Positions 15,521 through 23,653 of a stretch of DNA of 47,192 bases are shown in pieces. Under the pieces are notes generated by a model. The model made no database searches. It was not told the DNA's origin and worked only from the letters and a program-made list of their open reading frames with translations. The first letter of the stretch is position 1. Every line of letters starts with the position of its first letter. This stretch comes from Acidimicrobiia bacterium (GTDB lineage: Bacteria > Actinomycetota > Acidimicrobiia > Acidimicrobiales > JANYDT01). Both the position numbers and the translations under genes were made by a program. Where the stretch lies: positions 1 through 47,192 of the forward strand of contig JANYDT010000112.1 in assembly GCA_025359845.1 (NCBI GenBank). The letters are read 5' to 3'.

Positions 15521-16297
15521 GTGGCCGTAAGAGTGGGTTCGCAGACCCTCGGGGTCCGGTCGAATTCCGCCGCGGTACTCGACGAGTTGCGCGCCCTGCT
15601 GGCCCCGTCGCTGCTCTCCGGCGTCGAGGCCTATCCGAACCTCACGATACAGGTCGGTCAAGACCAAAGACGAGTAAGGGCCGTCCCCTTCGTGTATCGA
15701 CGCGATTCACTGGCGGCGCGGGCCACGTCGATCGGTCACGCCGTGCGGGCCACGCTCAGCCTGTTGGAAACGTTCGGGCCGGCCCGGGGTTGTCACCCGC
15801 AGCTGCGGCCGCTTCGGGCCCGCGCCTTAGTGGGTGCCAGCGGGGCCGTGCTCGTCAGCGAGATGTTCGGTCCTGGTCTCGAAACTCAGGCTCGGCGCCT
15901 CTCGCGCGACGGTATTCGAATTGTGCCGGGGGCGCCGATCTTGCTCGATCCGGGCACCCTCGAGGTCGTCGTTCGTGCCCCGAGATTCGACTATGACCCC
16001 GATGCGCTCAGCGACCTCGACCGCCGATACCCGAGGCACGCGACGGAGTTCGGGTTCGAAGATGTGCGAGTGCCGGTGCGGGGTGTTGCCATCTTCACTC
16101 TGTGCCCGCCCGACCCCGGTCCGGCTGAGCTGTTGGCCCAATTGTTCGCCTTTGCCATAGGTAACCAACGCCCGGCTTCCGTCGAGGATTTGACCCTACT
16201 CGCGGCGATCCAACAAAACGCGCCCGTGAGGATCGTGCGCGAGTTCGACATCGAGGCCTTGATCGCTGAGTTGCGGGATCAACTCAGGGCAAGCTGA
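15521..16297 (+). CDS. HPr-kinase-like protein lacking a P-loop (predicted degenerate)
   Basis: A 258-residue protein starting at GTG 15521, 36 bases after the PqqD gene. The N-terminal part (VGSQTLGVRSNSAAVLDELR, then YPNLTIQVG) resembles the N-terminal region of PqqD-associated HprK-type proteins. Where the Walker A loop should be, near residue 107, it reads ALVGASGAVLVSEM: the Gly-x-Ser-Gly frame is kept but the Lys-Thr/Ser are absent. ILLDPGTLEVV occupies the region after it. I infer a catalytically dead paralogue that may bind a partner. It ends 14 bases inside the convergent DUF4012 gene. The resemblance is weak and needs a profile or structure comparison; an unrelated hypothetical protein is the alternative. 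Confidence 0.6.
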   Translation: MAVRVGSQTLGVRSNSAAVLDELRALLAPSLLSGVEAYPNLTIQVGQDQRRVRAVPFVYRRDSLAARATSIGHAVRATLSLLETFGPARGCHPQLRPLRARALVGASGAVLVSEMFGPGLETQARRLSRDGIRIVPGAPILLDPGTLEVVVRAPRFDYDPDALSDLDRRYPRHATEFGFEDVRVPVRGVAIFTLCPPDPGPAELLAQLFAFAIGNQRPASVEDLTLLAAIQQNAPVRIVREFDIEALIAELRDQLRAS

Positions 16298-18641
16298 AAG
16301 CCAAAGGTCGATCCTGATCGACCCGCCACTGCTGGGTGGCGGGTCTGAACGCAGGGGACCCCGAGTCGGTGACCTTGACTCGGAGTTGATCGGCGTTGAT
16401 GAGCGGCTGCGTGGCAACGCGCAGCCGGTAAGGAGCGGTCGGCTCGGGGCCACGCAGATCGAGCGTGAGGCGACGCGATGATCGCGACGCCACCGTTACC
16501 CATGCGGAGTACACGTGTCCGCCGAGTTCTTCTTGACGATCGAGGGCGATCGACTGACCGTCGAGAGTCGCGTGGTCGAGCGCGAGGCGTGAGTACACCG
16601 ACACGTAAAGTCGGCTCGTGCCGTCGGCCGGTGCAGGGTTGATGTCGTTGCCGATGATCAAGCGGGGAAGGCCGGTGGCCGGCGCATCGTTGCGCAGGGT
16701 GATATCGAGGTCGGCGCGTATCGTGTGGGCCCGCCGATCGATGGTGACGTCGTAGCCAAGCGCCCGATGCAGGAACCAATCGATCTTGCTGGCCGAGCCG
16801 TTGTTCACAACCACGCCCACGCCGTCACCGGTGGCTTCGGGCCAGAACCCGCCATCGGCATGCAACGCCGTGAAGTAGTGCTGTTCCTGAGCACGCGTCG
16901 ACCACAGCTGAAAGTGGCGTTGGCGCGCTGCCGGTCCTAGCGCGGCCCCGATAACGGCCGGCGCCGGCAGTGTGGCGGTGATGACCTTCTGCCATACCGC
17001 CGTGGCCACAGTGCCCAACAACTGTGCCCGTCGGGTGGGGTCTTGCGCCGGAAACTTGACGTACTGATCGAAGAGCAACGTTTGGGCGGCGTTATCGGCG
17101 GTGATGGGTTGGGGCCAGCCCGGCACCTCGATCGGGCCGCTGAGGCGCAACAAGGCGGCGAGGCCGATGGGGTCGACGCTGATAACTCCGTCGACGGGGG
17201 TGCCCCCCGATTGCGGGTAGAGGTTGGCCATTACGTACGCGGCCGACGGAAAGTCGGGCGACATCGTCACGTTCTGCCACCAGATCTGCGGAAGGAACCG
17301 GGCGTACCGCGCCGCGTAGTCGGGCGCCGCGATGAGACTGCGGGCTTCGGGGGCGACGCCGCGTTCATGAAGCTCCGCAGCCCGTCCAAACGCGGCCAAC
17401 CGGAGGTGGCCGTGATCGGCGACCAGCTCGCCGTAGTTGCCGATCACCCCACCAGAACCTCGGGCCTCGGCCGGTGTGGGCACGACCAAGAGGTAACGGC
17501 GAGGCCCGTTGGCGCCTAGGAGTCCGGGCAGGACGGCCAGGCTGCGGCGCAAGGTTGCGGTGGCTTCGTCGGCCTTCGCCAGTTCGAGGTTGAGGGTGGC
17601 CGCCCGATCGGTAAATGGGCCCACGAGCCACGGATTGTCGAGTCCATCGAGGCGGGCCCGTAAGTCGGAGATCGCCCGATCGAGTTGCGCCGACGGCGCT
17701 TGCAGGTTCTGGAGGCGGACGACGTCGAGACCGCCACCGGTCACCCGAAAGTTGCGAACGTCAGCCAACCGGCTGGTGGCCCCGGCGGCTTCGACCACTC
17801 TTCGGGCCGATCCGGCCACCCGCGCGAGCGCATCGACGTGCTGCGCCATGATGGGCACGGCGAGCGCGGGTCGCATCCACCAAGCCGAGAGGTGATCGGT
17901 GAGGCGGTCGATGTCGCGTCGGGCTTGGTCGAGGGCGGCGGCGGAACCGCCGCTATTGGATTCTTGGACGAGGCGCAAAGCCGTGCGTCCCCCGGCGATT
18001 GCCCTCAGGGCATCGTGGCGGGCGAGGACCAGTCCGACCGAACTCACGGCGGCACCAGCAAACCAGATTCCGGCGACGGCCATGACGATGCGCCGCGCCC
18101 GACGACGAGTCGACGGACGGGAGGCGTAATGCGCCGAGACGACGAACGTGATGAACGCCAGAGCCCCGATCACGGTGGGCACGCGAGCTGGCAATCCCGT
18201 TGGCAGCCGCAGGGCGGCCTGGCCGCCAAGACTGGTGGCCAACGCGGCGAAGAGCGGGGAGGGACGGGGCCGCGATCGCAGCGCAATGGCAACGCCCAGA
18301 CCCGCCCCTGCGAAGGCGGCGGCGGCCGGTGACCCCCCGCCGAGCAGCGAAGTAACGCCAAGCAAGGCGAGCGCGCCCACGAGCGGCCACCGTTTGACCC
18401 GTACCCCGACGACCACCGCGAACGCACCGACGGCGAAGCACAGAAGGTAGTCGACGAGCCTGAGGGAAGTGGGGTGGGCGGACCCGACGGCTGCGACGAA
18501 GCCGCTGATCAAGGCCAGTTGCGCGGTGATCCAGGGACGCGGAGTGCGGAACCTCCTGCCCCGCTGTGACGCCAAGAGGCGAGCCGTTGCGGCCAGCCCA
18601 ACTCCGAGTCCGGCCAAGACGACCGGGAATAGCGCGACCAC
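16284..18641 (-). CDS. DUF4012-containing membrane protein
   Basis: A 785-residue protein. The first 230 residues contain several hydrophobic segments (for example FPVVLAGLGVGLAATARLLA, VDYLLCFAVGAFAVVVGV, LVGALALLGVTSLLGG, VPTVIGALAFITFVV and IVMAVAGIWFAGAAVSSVG), so it is membrane-anchored. A helical stretch follows, then the DUF4012 core: RRYLLVVPTPAEARGSGGVIGNYGEL (about residues 395-420), ARYARFLPQIWWQNVTMSPDFPSAA and PVDGVISVDPIGLAALL. DUF4012 proteins are frequent in actinobacterial exopolysaccharide loci; their biochemical role is unknown. The C-terminus is beta-type and probably outside. Start GTG 18641, 36 bases after the HprK-like gene on the same strand, so likely the same operon. 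Confidence 0.88.
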   Translation of the reverse strand: MVALFPVVLAGLGVGLAATARLLASQRGRRFRTPRPWITAQLALISGFVAAVGSAHPTSLRLVDYLLCFAVGAFAVVVGVRVKRWPLVGALALLGVTSLLGGGSPAAAAFAGAGLGVAIALRSRPRPSPLFAALATSLGGQAALRLPTGLPARVPTVIGALAFITFVVSAHYASRPSTRRRARRIVMAVAGIWFAGAAVSSVGLVLARHDALRAIAGGRTALRLVQESNSGGSAAALDQARRDIDRLTDHLSAWWMRPALAVPIMAQHVDALARVAGSARRVVEAAGATSRLADVRNFRVTGGGLDVVRLQNLQAPSAQLDRAISDLRARLDGLDNPWLVGPFTDRAATLNLELAKADEATATLRRSLAVLPGLLGANGPRRYLLVVPTPAEARGSGGVIGNYGELVADHGHLRLAAFGRAAELHERGVAPEARSLIAAPDYAARYARFLPQIWWQNVTMSPDFPSAAYVMANLYPQSGGTPVDGVISVDPIGLAALLRLSGPIEVPGWPQPITADNAAQTLLFDQYVKFPAQDPTRRAQLLGTVATAVWQKVITATLPAPAVIGAALGPAARQRHFQLWSTRAQEQHYFTALHADGGFWPEATGDGVGVVVNNGSASKIDWFLHRALGYDVTIDRRAHTIRADLDITLRNDAPATGLPRLIIGNDINPAPADGTSRLYVSVYSRLALDHATLDGQSIALDRQEELGGHVYSAWVTVASRSSRRLTLDLRGPEPTAPYRLRVATQPLINADQLRVKVTDSGSPAFRPATQQWRVDQDRPLAFSLP

Positions 18642-18677
18642 GCGAGAACGCTAGCGTTCAGTCCGGCCGGGCTGACG

Positions 18678-19628
18678 TCATACTGGCGCACTCGTCGTCG
18701 CGGCATCGAGGATGCGCTGCAGCACGGCTGGAGCGGAATCGAAGGACGGGCGACCAATTCGATACGTCGGCGCCAGTGGGCTGATCGTGGCCAGCGCCGT
18801 GAGTCGTTCGCGGTCAAGAGGGGTCTCGCCGTGCGTGCACCGCGCCAACTCCAACAACGCCGTGCCGGGGCTCAAGCGTTCGAGTGGGTGATTGGGGTCT
18901 GGGGGCGCGCCGGTCGGATCGAGAATCACAAACGCCCCCAGCCTCGCCCGCTCGATCACGACGCCGAACCGCGACGCCCGAATGTAGCGCTCCACCGGCG
19001 CATCGCCGGGCTCCGTGGTCGGGTGGAGCCACTTGGCCAATAGCGCGGCTGAACCGGCTCGCAACGTGAGTGGACGTGCGAAACCCATGACCGTGACGAC
19101 ATCATCGATCTCGGCATCCCGTCCTCGGTCGGAGGCCATCTTTCGTCCGGCCGCGGCGTGGCCGTCGGCGGCCTCCCGCGGGTGGCGGACCAGCGGTGCG
19201 ACGTCGTCGCTGAGGTACTGCCAGCCGGCCAGCGTGAGCGCCGCGGCCAGCGTTGTCTTGCCGGCGTGGGAGGGGCCGGCGATCACCAGCGCAATGTCGT
19301 TTCGGGCCATCGCCGCCGCGTGCAAGGTGAGGTGACCCGAAATGGAACGAACGGCCACGGCCGATATCTCGCGCAGCACGACGCCGACGATGTAGGCCGC
19401 GTCGTGCCCTTCGGTGCGCATTTCTCCATCGAGCGACACGCGCCAAAATTTCGACGGTTCGTCGCTTTGGATCACGGTGAGGACCGAAAGAGTCGGTCGT
19501 TCGAACTCAGCCTCTTTTGGTCTCCGAAGATCGGCGAGTGCGGCCTCGATTTCGTCAATCAACCAACTCGCAGAACCCTCGACCACGAAGTCAAAGCGGA
19601 GGGCCCGGAAGGGACCGATGGTGATCAA
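18678..19628 (-). CDS. HPr kinase-like protein with intact P-loop
   Basis: About 316 residues from TTG 19628, eight bases after the epimerase stop. I chose this start because the longer open frame lies inside the epimerase. The HprK-type ATPase core is visible: LHAAAMARNDIALVIAGPSH, AGKTTLAAAL with Walker Lys near residue 124, then GWQYLSDDVAPLV, which carries the acidic pair. C-terminally TALLELARCTHGE is common in HprK-related proteins of capsule and lasso-peptide clusters. HPr kinase/phosphorylase itself acts on the phosphotransferase-system HPr, but no PTS genes are here; relatives phosphorylate other targets or have unknown roles. It probably works with the PqqD protein encoded on the opposite strand. 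Confidence 0.8.
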   Translation of the reverse strand: MITIGPFRALRFDFVVEGSASWLIDEIEAALADLRRPKEAEFERPTLSVLTVIQSDEPSKFWRVSLDGEMRTEGHDAAYIVGVVLREISAVAVRSISGHLTLHAAAMARNDIALVIAGPSHAGKTTLAAALTLAGWQYLSDDVAPLVRHPREAADGHAAAGRKMASDRGRDAEIDDVVTVMGFARPLTLRAGSAALLAKWLHPTTEPGDAPVERYIRASRFGVVIERARLGAFVILDPTGAPPDPNHPLERLSPGTALLELARCTHGETPLDRERLTALATISPLAPTYRIGRPSFDSAPAVLQRILDAATTSAPV

Positions 19629-19635
19629 TCGGACG

Positions 19636-20556
19636 CTACCGAAACCATGCGACAGTACGCCGCAACCCTTCGACGAAAGCCACGGAGGCCCGGAAACCCA
19701 GGTCGTGGTCGGCGGCCGAAATATCGGCAAGGGTATAGCGAACGTCGCCGGCCCGCGACGGGGCGAACCGAGGGGTGTAGGTCACACCGAGGTGGCCGGC
19801 GAGCATATCGAGTAGCTCGAGGAGGTCGTAGGCCCGGCCTCCGGCCACGTTGTAGGCCTTTCCGGCGCAGTCTGGGGCCGGTGCGATCGCCGCGCAAATA
19901 TTGGCCTCGACGACGTCATCGATAAACGAAAAGTCGCGTGACTGTTTGCCGTCGCCGTGTATCTCGGGGTCGACGCCGGTGCGGAGCGCATCAATGAACA
20001 AGGGTATGACGGCGGCATATTGGCTGTCGGGCCGTTGCCGCGGGCCGTACACGTTGAAGTATCGGAGATTCACGGTCTCGAAGCCGAACAGTTCCCAGAA
20101 GACACGGCCATAATGCTCGCCCGTCAGTTTCGACACGGCATACGGCGACCGGGGCAACAAGGTCGCGGTTTCGGGGGTCGGTCGAATATCTGCTCCTCCA
20201 TAGACCGACGAAGAAGATGCGCCGACGAACCGGCGCACGCCGGCGTCGCGGGCGGCCGTGAGGACGGTCAACGTGCCCGTCACGTTGGCGTTGTTGGTAG
20301 CCAATGGCTGCTCGACCGATCGGAGAACGGCTCGGTGGGCCGCTTGGTGAAACACCACCTCGCATCCGGCGACGGCCTTTGCGACGAGGTCGGCGTCAGA
20401 GACTTCACCTCGGAATAATTCGATATCGGCCGGCAAGTTCTCGATGCGTCCGCTCGAGAGGTCGTCCAACACGGCGACGTCGTACCCGTCGCGCAGCAAG
20501 CGGTCGACGATGTTGGAGCCTATGAACCCGGCGCCGCCGGTGACGAGTGCGCGCAC
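19636..20556 (-). CDS. NAD-dependent sugar epimerase/dehydratase (UDP-glucose 4-epimerase type)
   Basis: A 306-residue extended short-chain dehydrogenase. The N-terminal ALVTGGAGFIGSNIVDRLL is the Rossmann signature, then LDDLSSG. The active site shows SSSSVYG and YAVSK (Tyr-x3-Lys), and RYFNVYGPRQ binds the nucleotide sugar. This is the RmlB/GalE superfamily, probably interconverting UDP-sugars for the polysaccharide. The start is GTG 20556, since MRALVTGG is the normal beginning. The frame is open far upstream to 21345 but that part is antisense to the ABC permease and to a repeat region. It is first of a three-gene - strand set with the HprK-like and DUF4012 genes, and diverges from the ABC exporter. 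Confidence 0.93.
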   Translation of the reverse strand: MRALVTGGAGFIGSNIVDRLLRDGYDVAVLDDLSSGRIENLPADIELFRGEVSDADLVAKAVAGCEVVFHQAAHRAVLRSVEQPLATNNANVTGTLTVLTAARDAGVRRFVGASSSSVYGGADIRPTPETATLLPRSPYAVSKLTGEHYGRVFWELFGFETVNLRYFNVYGPRQRPDSQYAAVIPLFIDALRTGVDPEIHGDGKQSRDFSFIDDVVEANICAAIAPAPDCAGKAYNVAGGRAYDLLELLDMLAGHLGVTYTPRFAPSRAGDVRYTLADISAADHDLGFRASVAFVEGLRRTVAWFR

Positions 20557-20578
20557 GACTCCATGGTGGCACGCGCCA

Positions 20579-20657
20579 CGCCCGTTCCCCGCCATGCTCG
20601 CCCGTTCCCCGCCATGCCCGCCCGGCCCAACCCGCCCACGCCCGTTCCCCGCCATGC
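20579..20657. repeat. Three identical 19-bp repeats in the divergent promoter region
   Basis: CGCCCGTTCCCCGCCATGC occurs exactly at 20579-20597, 20599-20617 and 20639-20657, with offsets of 20 and 40 bases. They lie between the divergent epimerase and ABC permease starts. The spacing in multiples of about two helical turns would place all copies on one DNA face. Confidence 0.75.
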
Positions 20658-20736
20658 CCAGCGCAGCCCGTGTGCCCGGAGCCGGTTGGGTATCCCCCGT
20701 GATGAGCAATCCTTTCACTACCATGGCAACGCCACG

Positions 20737-21609
20737 ATGACCATGACCCGACCCGGAACCCCAGACGTTCACGTAACCGCCGTGGCGCCGCCGCCAGAAC
20801 TCAGGTTCCGCCGTCCGTTTGACCTTCACCGCTTTCTTCGAGAGCTGTGGCGGGCCCGCGGCCTCATGCGGACGCTTACCGAACGCGATCTTCGGGCTCG
20901 GTACAAGCAGGCGATGCTGGGAGTGGCATGGGCGTTCATTGGACCGGTCGGCTTCGCCGTGGTCTTCTCGGTCTTCTTCAATCACGTCGCCAAGGTGCCA
21001 ACCGGGAACGTGCCGTATATTTTGTTCTCCTACACCGGACTCATACCTTGGGGATTTTTCGCGGGCGGGGTGGTGTCGGGCGCGACCGCGGTCATGAACA
21101 ACATGGTGTTGCTCAACAAAGTGCCCTGTCCCCGGGAAGTGTTTCCGATCTCGGCGATTGTCACTGCGCTGGTCGATGCCGCGATTAGCGCACTGGTCCT
21201 TCCAATCATGTTCCTCGTAACCGGCCGCGCCCCCCAATGGGCCAGCCTCTGGTTCCCAATTGTTTTCATAGTACATCTGGCCATCACGTTGGGTTGGGCC
21301 CTCTTGCTGGCCGGGGTCCTCATGTATGTACGCGATGTACGCCACGGCCTACCGCTCCTCATGCAGCTACTCCTGTTCGCCACACCTGTCGGCTACGCGT
21401 TGTCGTCGGTGCCAAGTTCGTGGGTCAACATCTACTGCTTCTTGAACCCCATCGCTCCGGTGATCGACAACTACCGCCGGACCATTTTGTATGGCTTTGC
21501 GCCGGATTGGCCTCATCTGGGGTTGGCCGCGGCCCATGGACTGGCGGTCTTGCTCGGCGGGTACGCGCTCTTCAAGCGCATCGAACCGGGTTTCGCCGAT
21601 GTTGCCTGA
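20737..21609 (+). CDS. ABC-2 type polysaccharide exporter, permease subunit (Wzm/TagG type)
   Basis: About 290 residues starting at ATG 20737. A cytoplasmic amphipathic region (LHRFLRELWRARGLMRTLTERDLRARYKQAMLGVAW) precedes the first of about six membrane segments: VGFAVVFSVFFNHV, LIPWGFFAGGVVSGATAV, AIVTALVDAAISALVLPIMFLV, IVFIVHLAITLGWALLLAGVLMY, MQLLLFATPVGYAL and LGLAAAHGLAVLLGGYAL. RDLRARYKQ is the usual lead into the first segment in the Wzm/TagG/RfbA family, and NPIAPVIDNYRRTILYG is a typical late motif. With the following ATP-binding protein it should export a lipid-linked glycan. Its 3' end overlaps that gene by 11 bases. Confidence 0.93.
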   Translation: MTMTRPGTPDVHVTAVAPPPELRFRRPFDLHRFLRELWRARGLMRTLTERDLRARYKQAMLGVAWAFIGPVGFAVVFSVFFNHVAKVPTGNVPYILFSYTGLIPWGFFAGGVVSGATAVMNNMVLLNKVPCPREVFPISAIVTALVDAAISALVLPIMFLVTGRAPQWASLWFPIVFIVHLAITLGWALLLAGVLMYVRDVRHGLPLLMQLLLFATPVGYALSSVPSSWVNIYCFLNPIAPVIDNYRRTILYGFAPDWPHLGLAAAHGLAVLLGGYALFKRIEPGFADVA

Positions 21610-22774
21610 CGGCTCTCTGCATGTCGATCGCGTGTGGAAGCGATTTCGCGACGACCGCCATCGTGCCTTACTGCGCGACGAGATTGCTCGTCTGCGGGCT
21701 CGTCGGAAGGGCGATCCCTCGGTTGGATGGCGGTGGGCGCTGCGCGACATCTCGTTCGACGTCGCCCCGGGCGAGTCGATTGCTCTGATCGGGATGAACG
21801 GTTCCGGTAAGTCAACGCTGTTGAAGGTGTTGGTCGGCGTCATGTTCCCGTACGCCGGACGGGTGGAGACAGCCGGCCGGGTCGGGGCGTTGATCGAAGT
21901 TCGGGCCGGTATCCACCCCGAACTCACGGCCCGCGAGAACATCTTCATGTACGGCACGCTGCTGGGCCTCAAACGGCCGGCCATTTCCGCCCGGTTCGAC
22001 GACATCGTAAGCTTCGCCGGCGTCGAAGAGGCGGTCGATCGCCAAGTTAAGTTCTATTCATCAGGTATGTCGATGCGTCTTGGCTTCGCCGTGGCCGCGT
22101 TCTTGGAACCCGACCTTCTCATCGTCGACGAAGTGCTGGCCGTCGGCGATGCGGAGTTTCAGAAGCGTTGTTTGGACCGCATGCGCGACGTCCTCGCCGT
22201 CGGCACCACCCTGGTCTATGTGTCGCACGATCTCCCGACCGTGCAAGCAATGTGTCAGCGGGCGATCTGGATCGATCACGGTGAGCAGCGCCGAACCGGC
22301 TCCACCGCCGAAGTACTCGGCGCCTACCGTCGTTCCATCGAGGAGCACACCGACCACGAACAGGTCCGGCTCGGACCGGTGCGCGTACTGGCCGTGCGAC
22401 CGGCGGGCCGAGACGGGCAGCCTTTGACAGCGGGCGGGCCGATGCAGGTCGAGATCGACATCGCCGCTGACGTAACCCGTACCTTCGACCTGGTGCTCGG
22501 CGTGACCGAAGCAACCTCCACTCCCATCTTTCTGATTCAGACTTCGGTTGAAGCCTCTTCGGAGATTCGGACGCTGTGCTGCAATATCACGCAGCTCCCG
22601 GTCGGCGCCGGCAATTACTCGCTCTGGCTGGGGGCCTTTGGCGCCGATCACACAGTGGTGTTGCCCTGGCAATCGTTTGGCCATCTGGCGGTCGGTGGAC
22701 CGGAGTTGACCCCGACGCCGACAGGTGTCGTGCGGCTCTCGCCGGTGTACGTTCCGGCCACTTGGGAGAAGTAG
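21599..22774 (+). CDS. ABC exporter ATP-binding subunit with C-terminal carbohydrate-binding-type domain (Wzt type)
   Basis: About 391 residues from ATG 21599. Residues about 1-250 are the ATPase: IALIGMNGSGKSTLLKVL (Walker A), the YSSGMSMRLGFAVA signature, LLIVDEVLAVGD (Walker B) and the H-loop VYVSHDL. Residues about 270-390 form a beta-rich extra domain (VRLGPVRVLAVRPAGRDGQP and on to VRLSPVYVPATWEK), as in Wzt proteins that recognise the modified end of an O-antigen before export. This suggests the exported chain carries a terminal tag. The gene overlaps the permease gene and is followed after six bases by a GT2 glycosyltransferase, so the three form one unit. Confidence 0.95.
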   Translation: MLPDGSLHVDRVWKRFRDDRHRALLRDEIARLRARRKGDPSVGWRWALRDISFDVAPGESIALIGMNGSGKSTLLKVLVGVMFPYAGRVETAGRVGALIEVRAGIHPELTARENIFMYGTLLGLKRPAISARFDDIVSFAGVEEAVDRQVKFYSSGMSMRLGFAVAAFLEPDLLIVDEVLAVGDAEFQKRCLDRMRDVLAVGTTLVYVSHDLPTVQAMCQRAIWIDHGEQRRTGSTAEVLGAYRRSIEEHTDHEQVRLGPVRVLAVRPAGRDGQPLTAGGPMQVEIDIAADVTRTFDLVLGVTEATSTPIFLIQTSVEASSEIRTLCCNITQLPVGAGNYSLWLGAFGADHTVVLPWQSFGHLAVGGPELTPTPTGVVRLSPVYVPATWEK

Positions 22775-22780
22775 GGCGCA

Positions 22781-23653
22781 GTGCTTGCTTCCGTCATTGT
22801 TCCGGTGCGCAATCGGTCGGACCAGATCGGGTCGGCCGTGGGGTCGCTGTTGCGTCAAACGACTCGTGATTTAGAAGTAATCGTCGTCGATGACGCCTCC
22901 ACCGACTCGACGGTGACGGTGGCCAAGGCCATCGCCGATCCGCGCGTGACCGTCGTCGAACTCGAAGCTTCGCTCGGTCCTAGTGGAGCGCGAAACGCGG
23001 GAGCCCGCCTTGCGACGGGTGAACTCATTGGGTTTCTCGACTCCGACGACGCGGTGGAGTCAACGTGGCTGGCCCATTTGGCTGAGCCGTTCAGCGACGC
23101 GTCGGTTGTCGTTGCCTGTTGTGGGTACCGTGTCCTGGTCGAAGGCGAGGAGGTGCGCCGTCAACTTCGGTTGCCATCGTTGGGACCGGCATTTCACAAT
23201 CTACGCGGGTGTTTTCAAGCCGGGACCTTCCTGATCCGGCGACCGATCTTCGAGGCGGTAGGCGGATACGTCGATCACCTTCGCTACGGCGAGAATACCG
23301 AAATGTCGCTTCGCCTCTGTGATTGGGCCGCAGTTCACGACGCGAACGTCGCCGCCGTTGAGGAGGCGCTCCTGCATTGGAATTTGCACGATCGGGGGGC
23401 ATACAGCGCGGCCCTGCGCGCGGACTCCGCTCGATACACGCTCGAGCAGCATGGCCACCTCTTGGCGCTCGACCCGCTCCTACTGTCGAACCATCATGCC
23501 ATCATCGCCACGGGCGCCGCTCATGACCGAAAGTGGCGCGCCGCGCAGAGCCACTTCTTCCAGGCCTGGCGCGCCCTCCCGACCAGCAAGCGCGCTATCG
23601 CCCGATTGCTGGTTTCGCTCGCCCCGATCTGGCGGACCCGCCAATGGCCGTAG
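22781..23653 (+). CDS. Family 2 glycosyltransferase
   Basis: A 290-residue GT-A protein. ASVIVPVRNRSDQIGSAVGS, LLRQTTRDLEVIVVDDASTD and GPSGARNAGARLATGELIGF lead to LDSDDAV, whose Asp residues coordinate the nucleotide-sugar metal ion. The RLRYGENTEMSLRL-like region (here HLRYGENTEMSLRLCDW) holds the acceptor-side acidic residue. There is no membrane segment, so it acts at the inner face of the membrane. Start GTG 22781 is six bases after the Wzt stop. The 3' end overlaps the convergent GT4 gene by 59 bases. The donor sugar cannot be told from the sequence. Confidence 0.9.
   Translation: MLASVIVPVRNRSDQIGSAVGSLLRQTTRDLEVIVVDDASTDSTVTVAKAIADPRVTVVELEASLGPSGARNAGARLATGELIGFLDSDDAVESTWLAHLAEPFSDASVVVACCGYRVLVEGEEVRRQLRLPSLGPAFHNLRGCFQAGTFLIRRPIFEAVGGYVDHLRYGENTEMSLRLCDWAAVHDANVAAVEEALLHWNLHDRGAYSAALRADSARYTLEQHGHLLALDPLLLSNHHAIIATGAAHDRKWRAAQSHFFQAWRALPTSKRAIARLLVSLAPIWRTRQWP

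Noticed and set aside
13526..19628. Lasso-peptide cluster (PqqD, HprK-like and asparagine-synthetase-like genes)
   Set aside because: No short precursor peptide, no transglutaminase-type leader peptidase, and the AsnB-like gene is 15 kb away and typical of glycan loci.
20579..20657. CRISPR-like array
   Set aside because: Three short repeats with spacers of 1 and 21 bases, no cas genes, and a GC-rich low-complexity context.
20557..21345. N-terminal extension of the epimerase frame (260 extra residues)
   Set aside because: It is antisense to the ABC permease and to the 19-bp repeats, and the epimerase Rossmann motif normally starts the protein.
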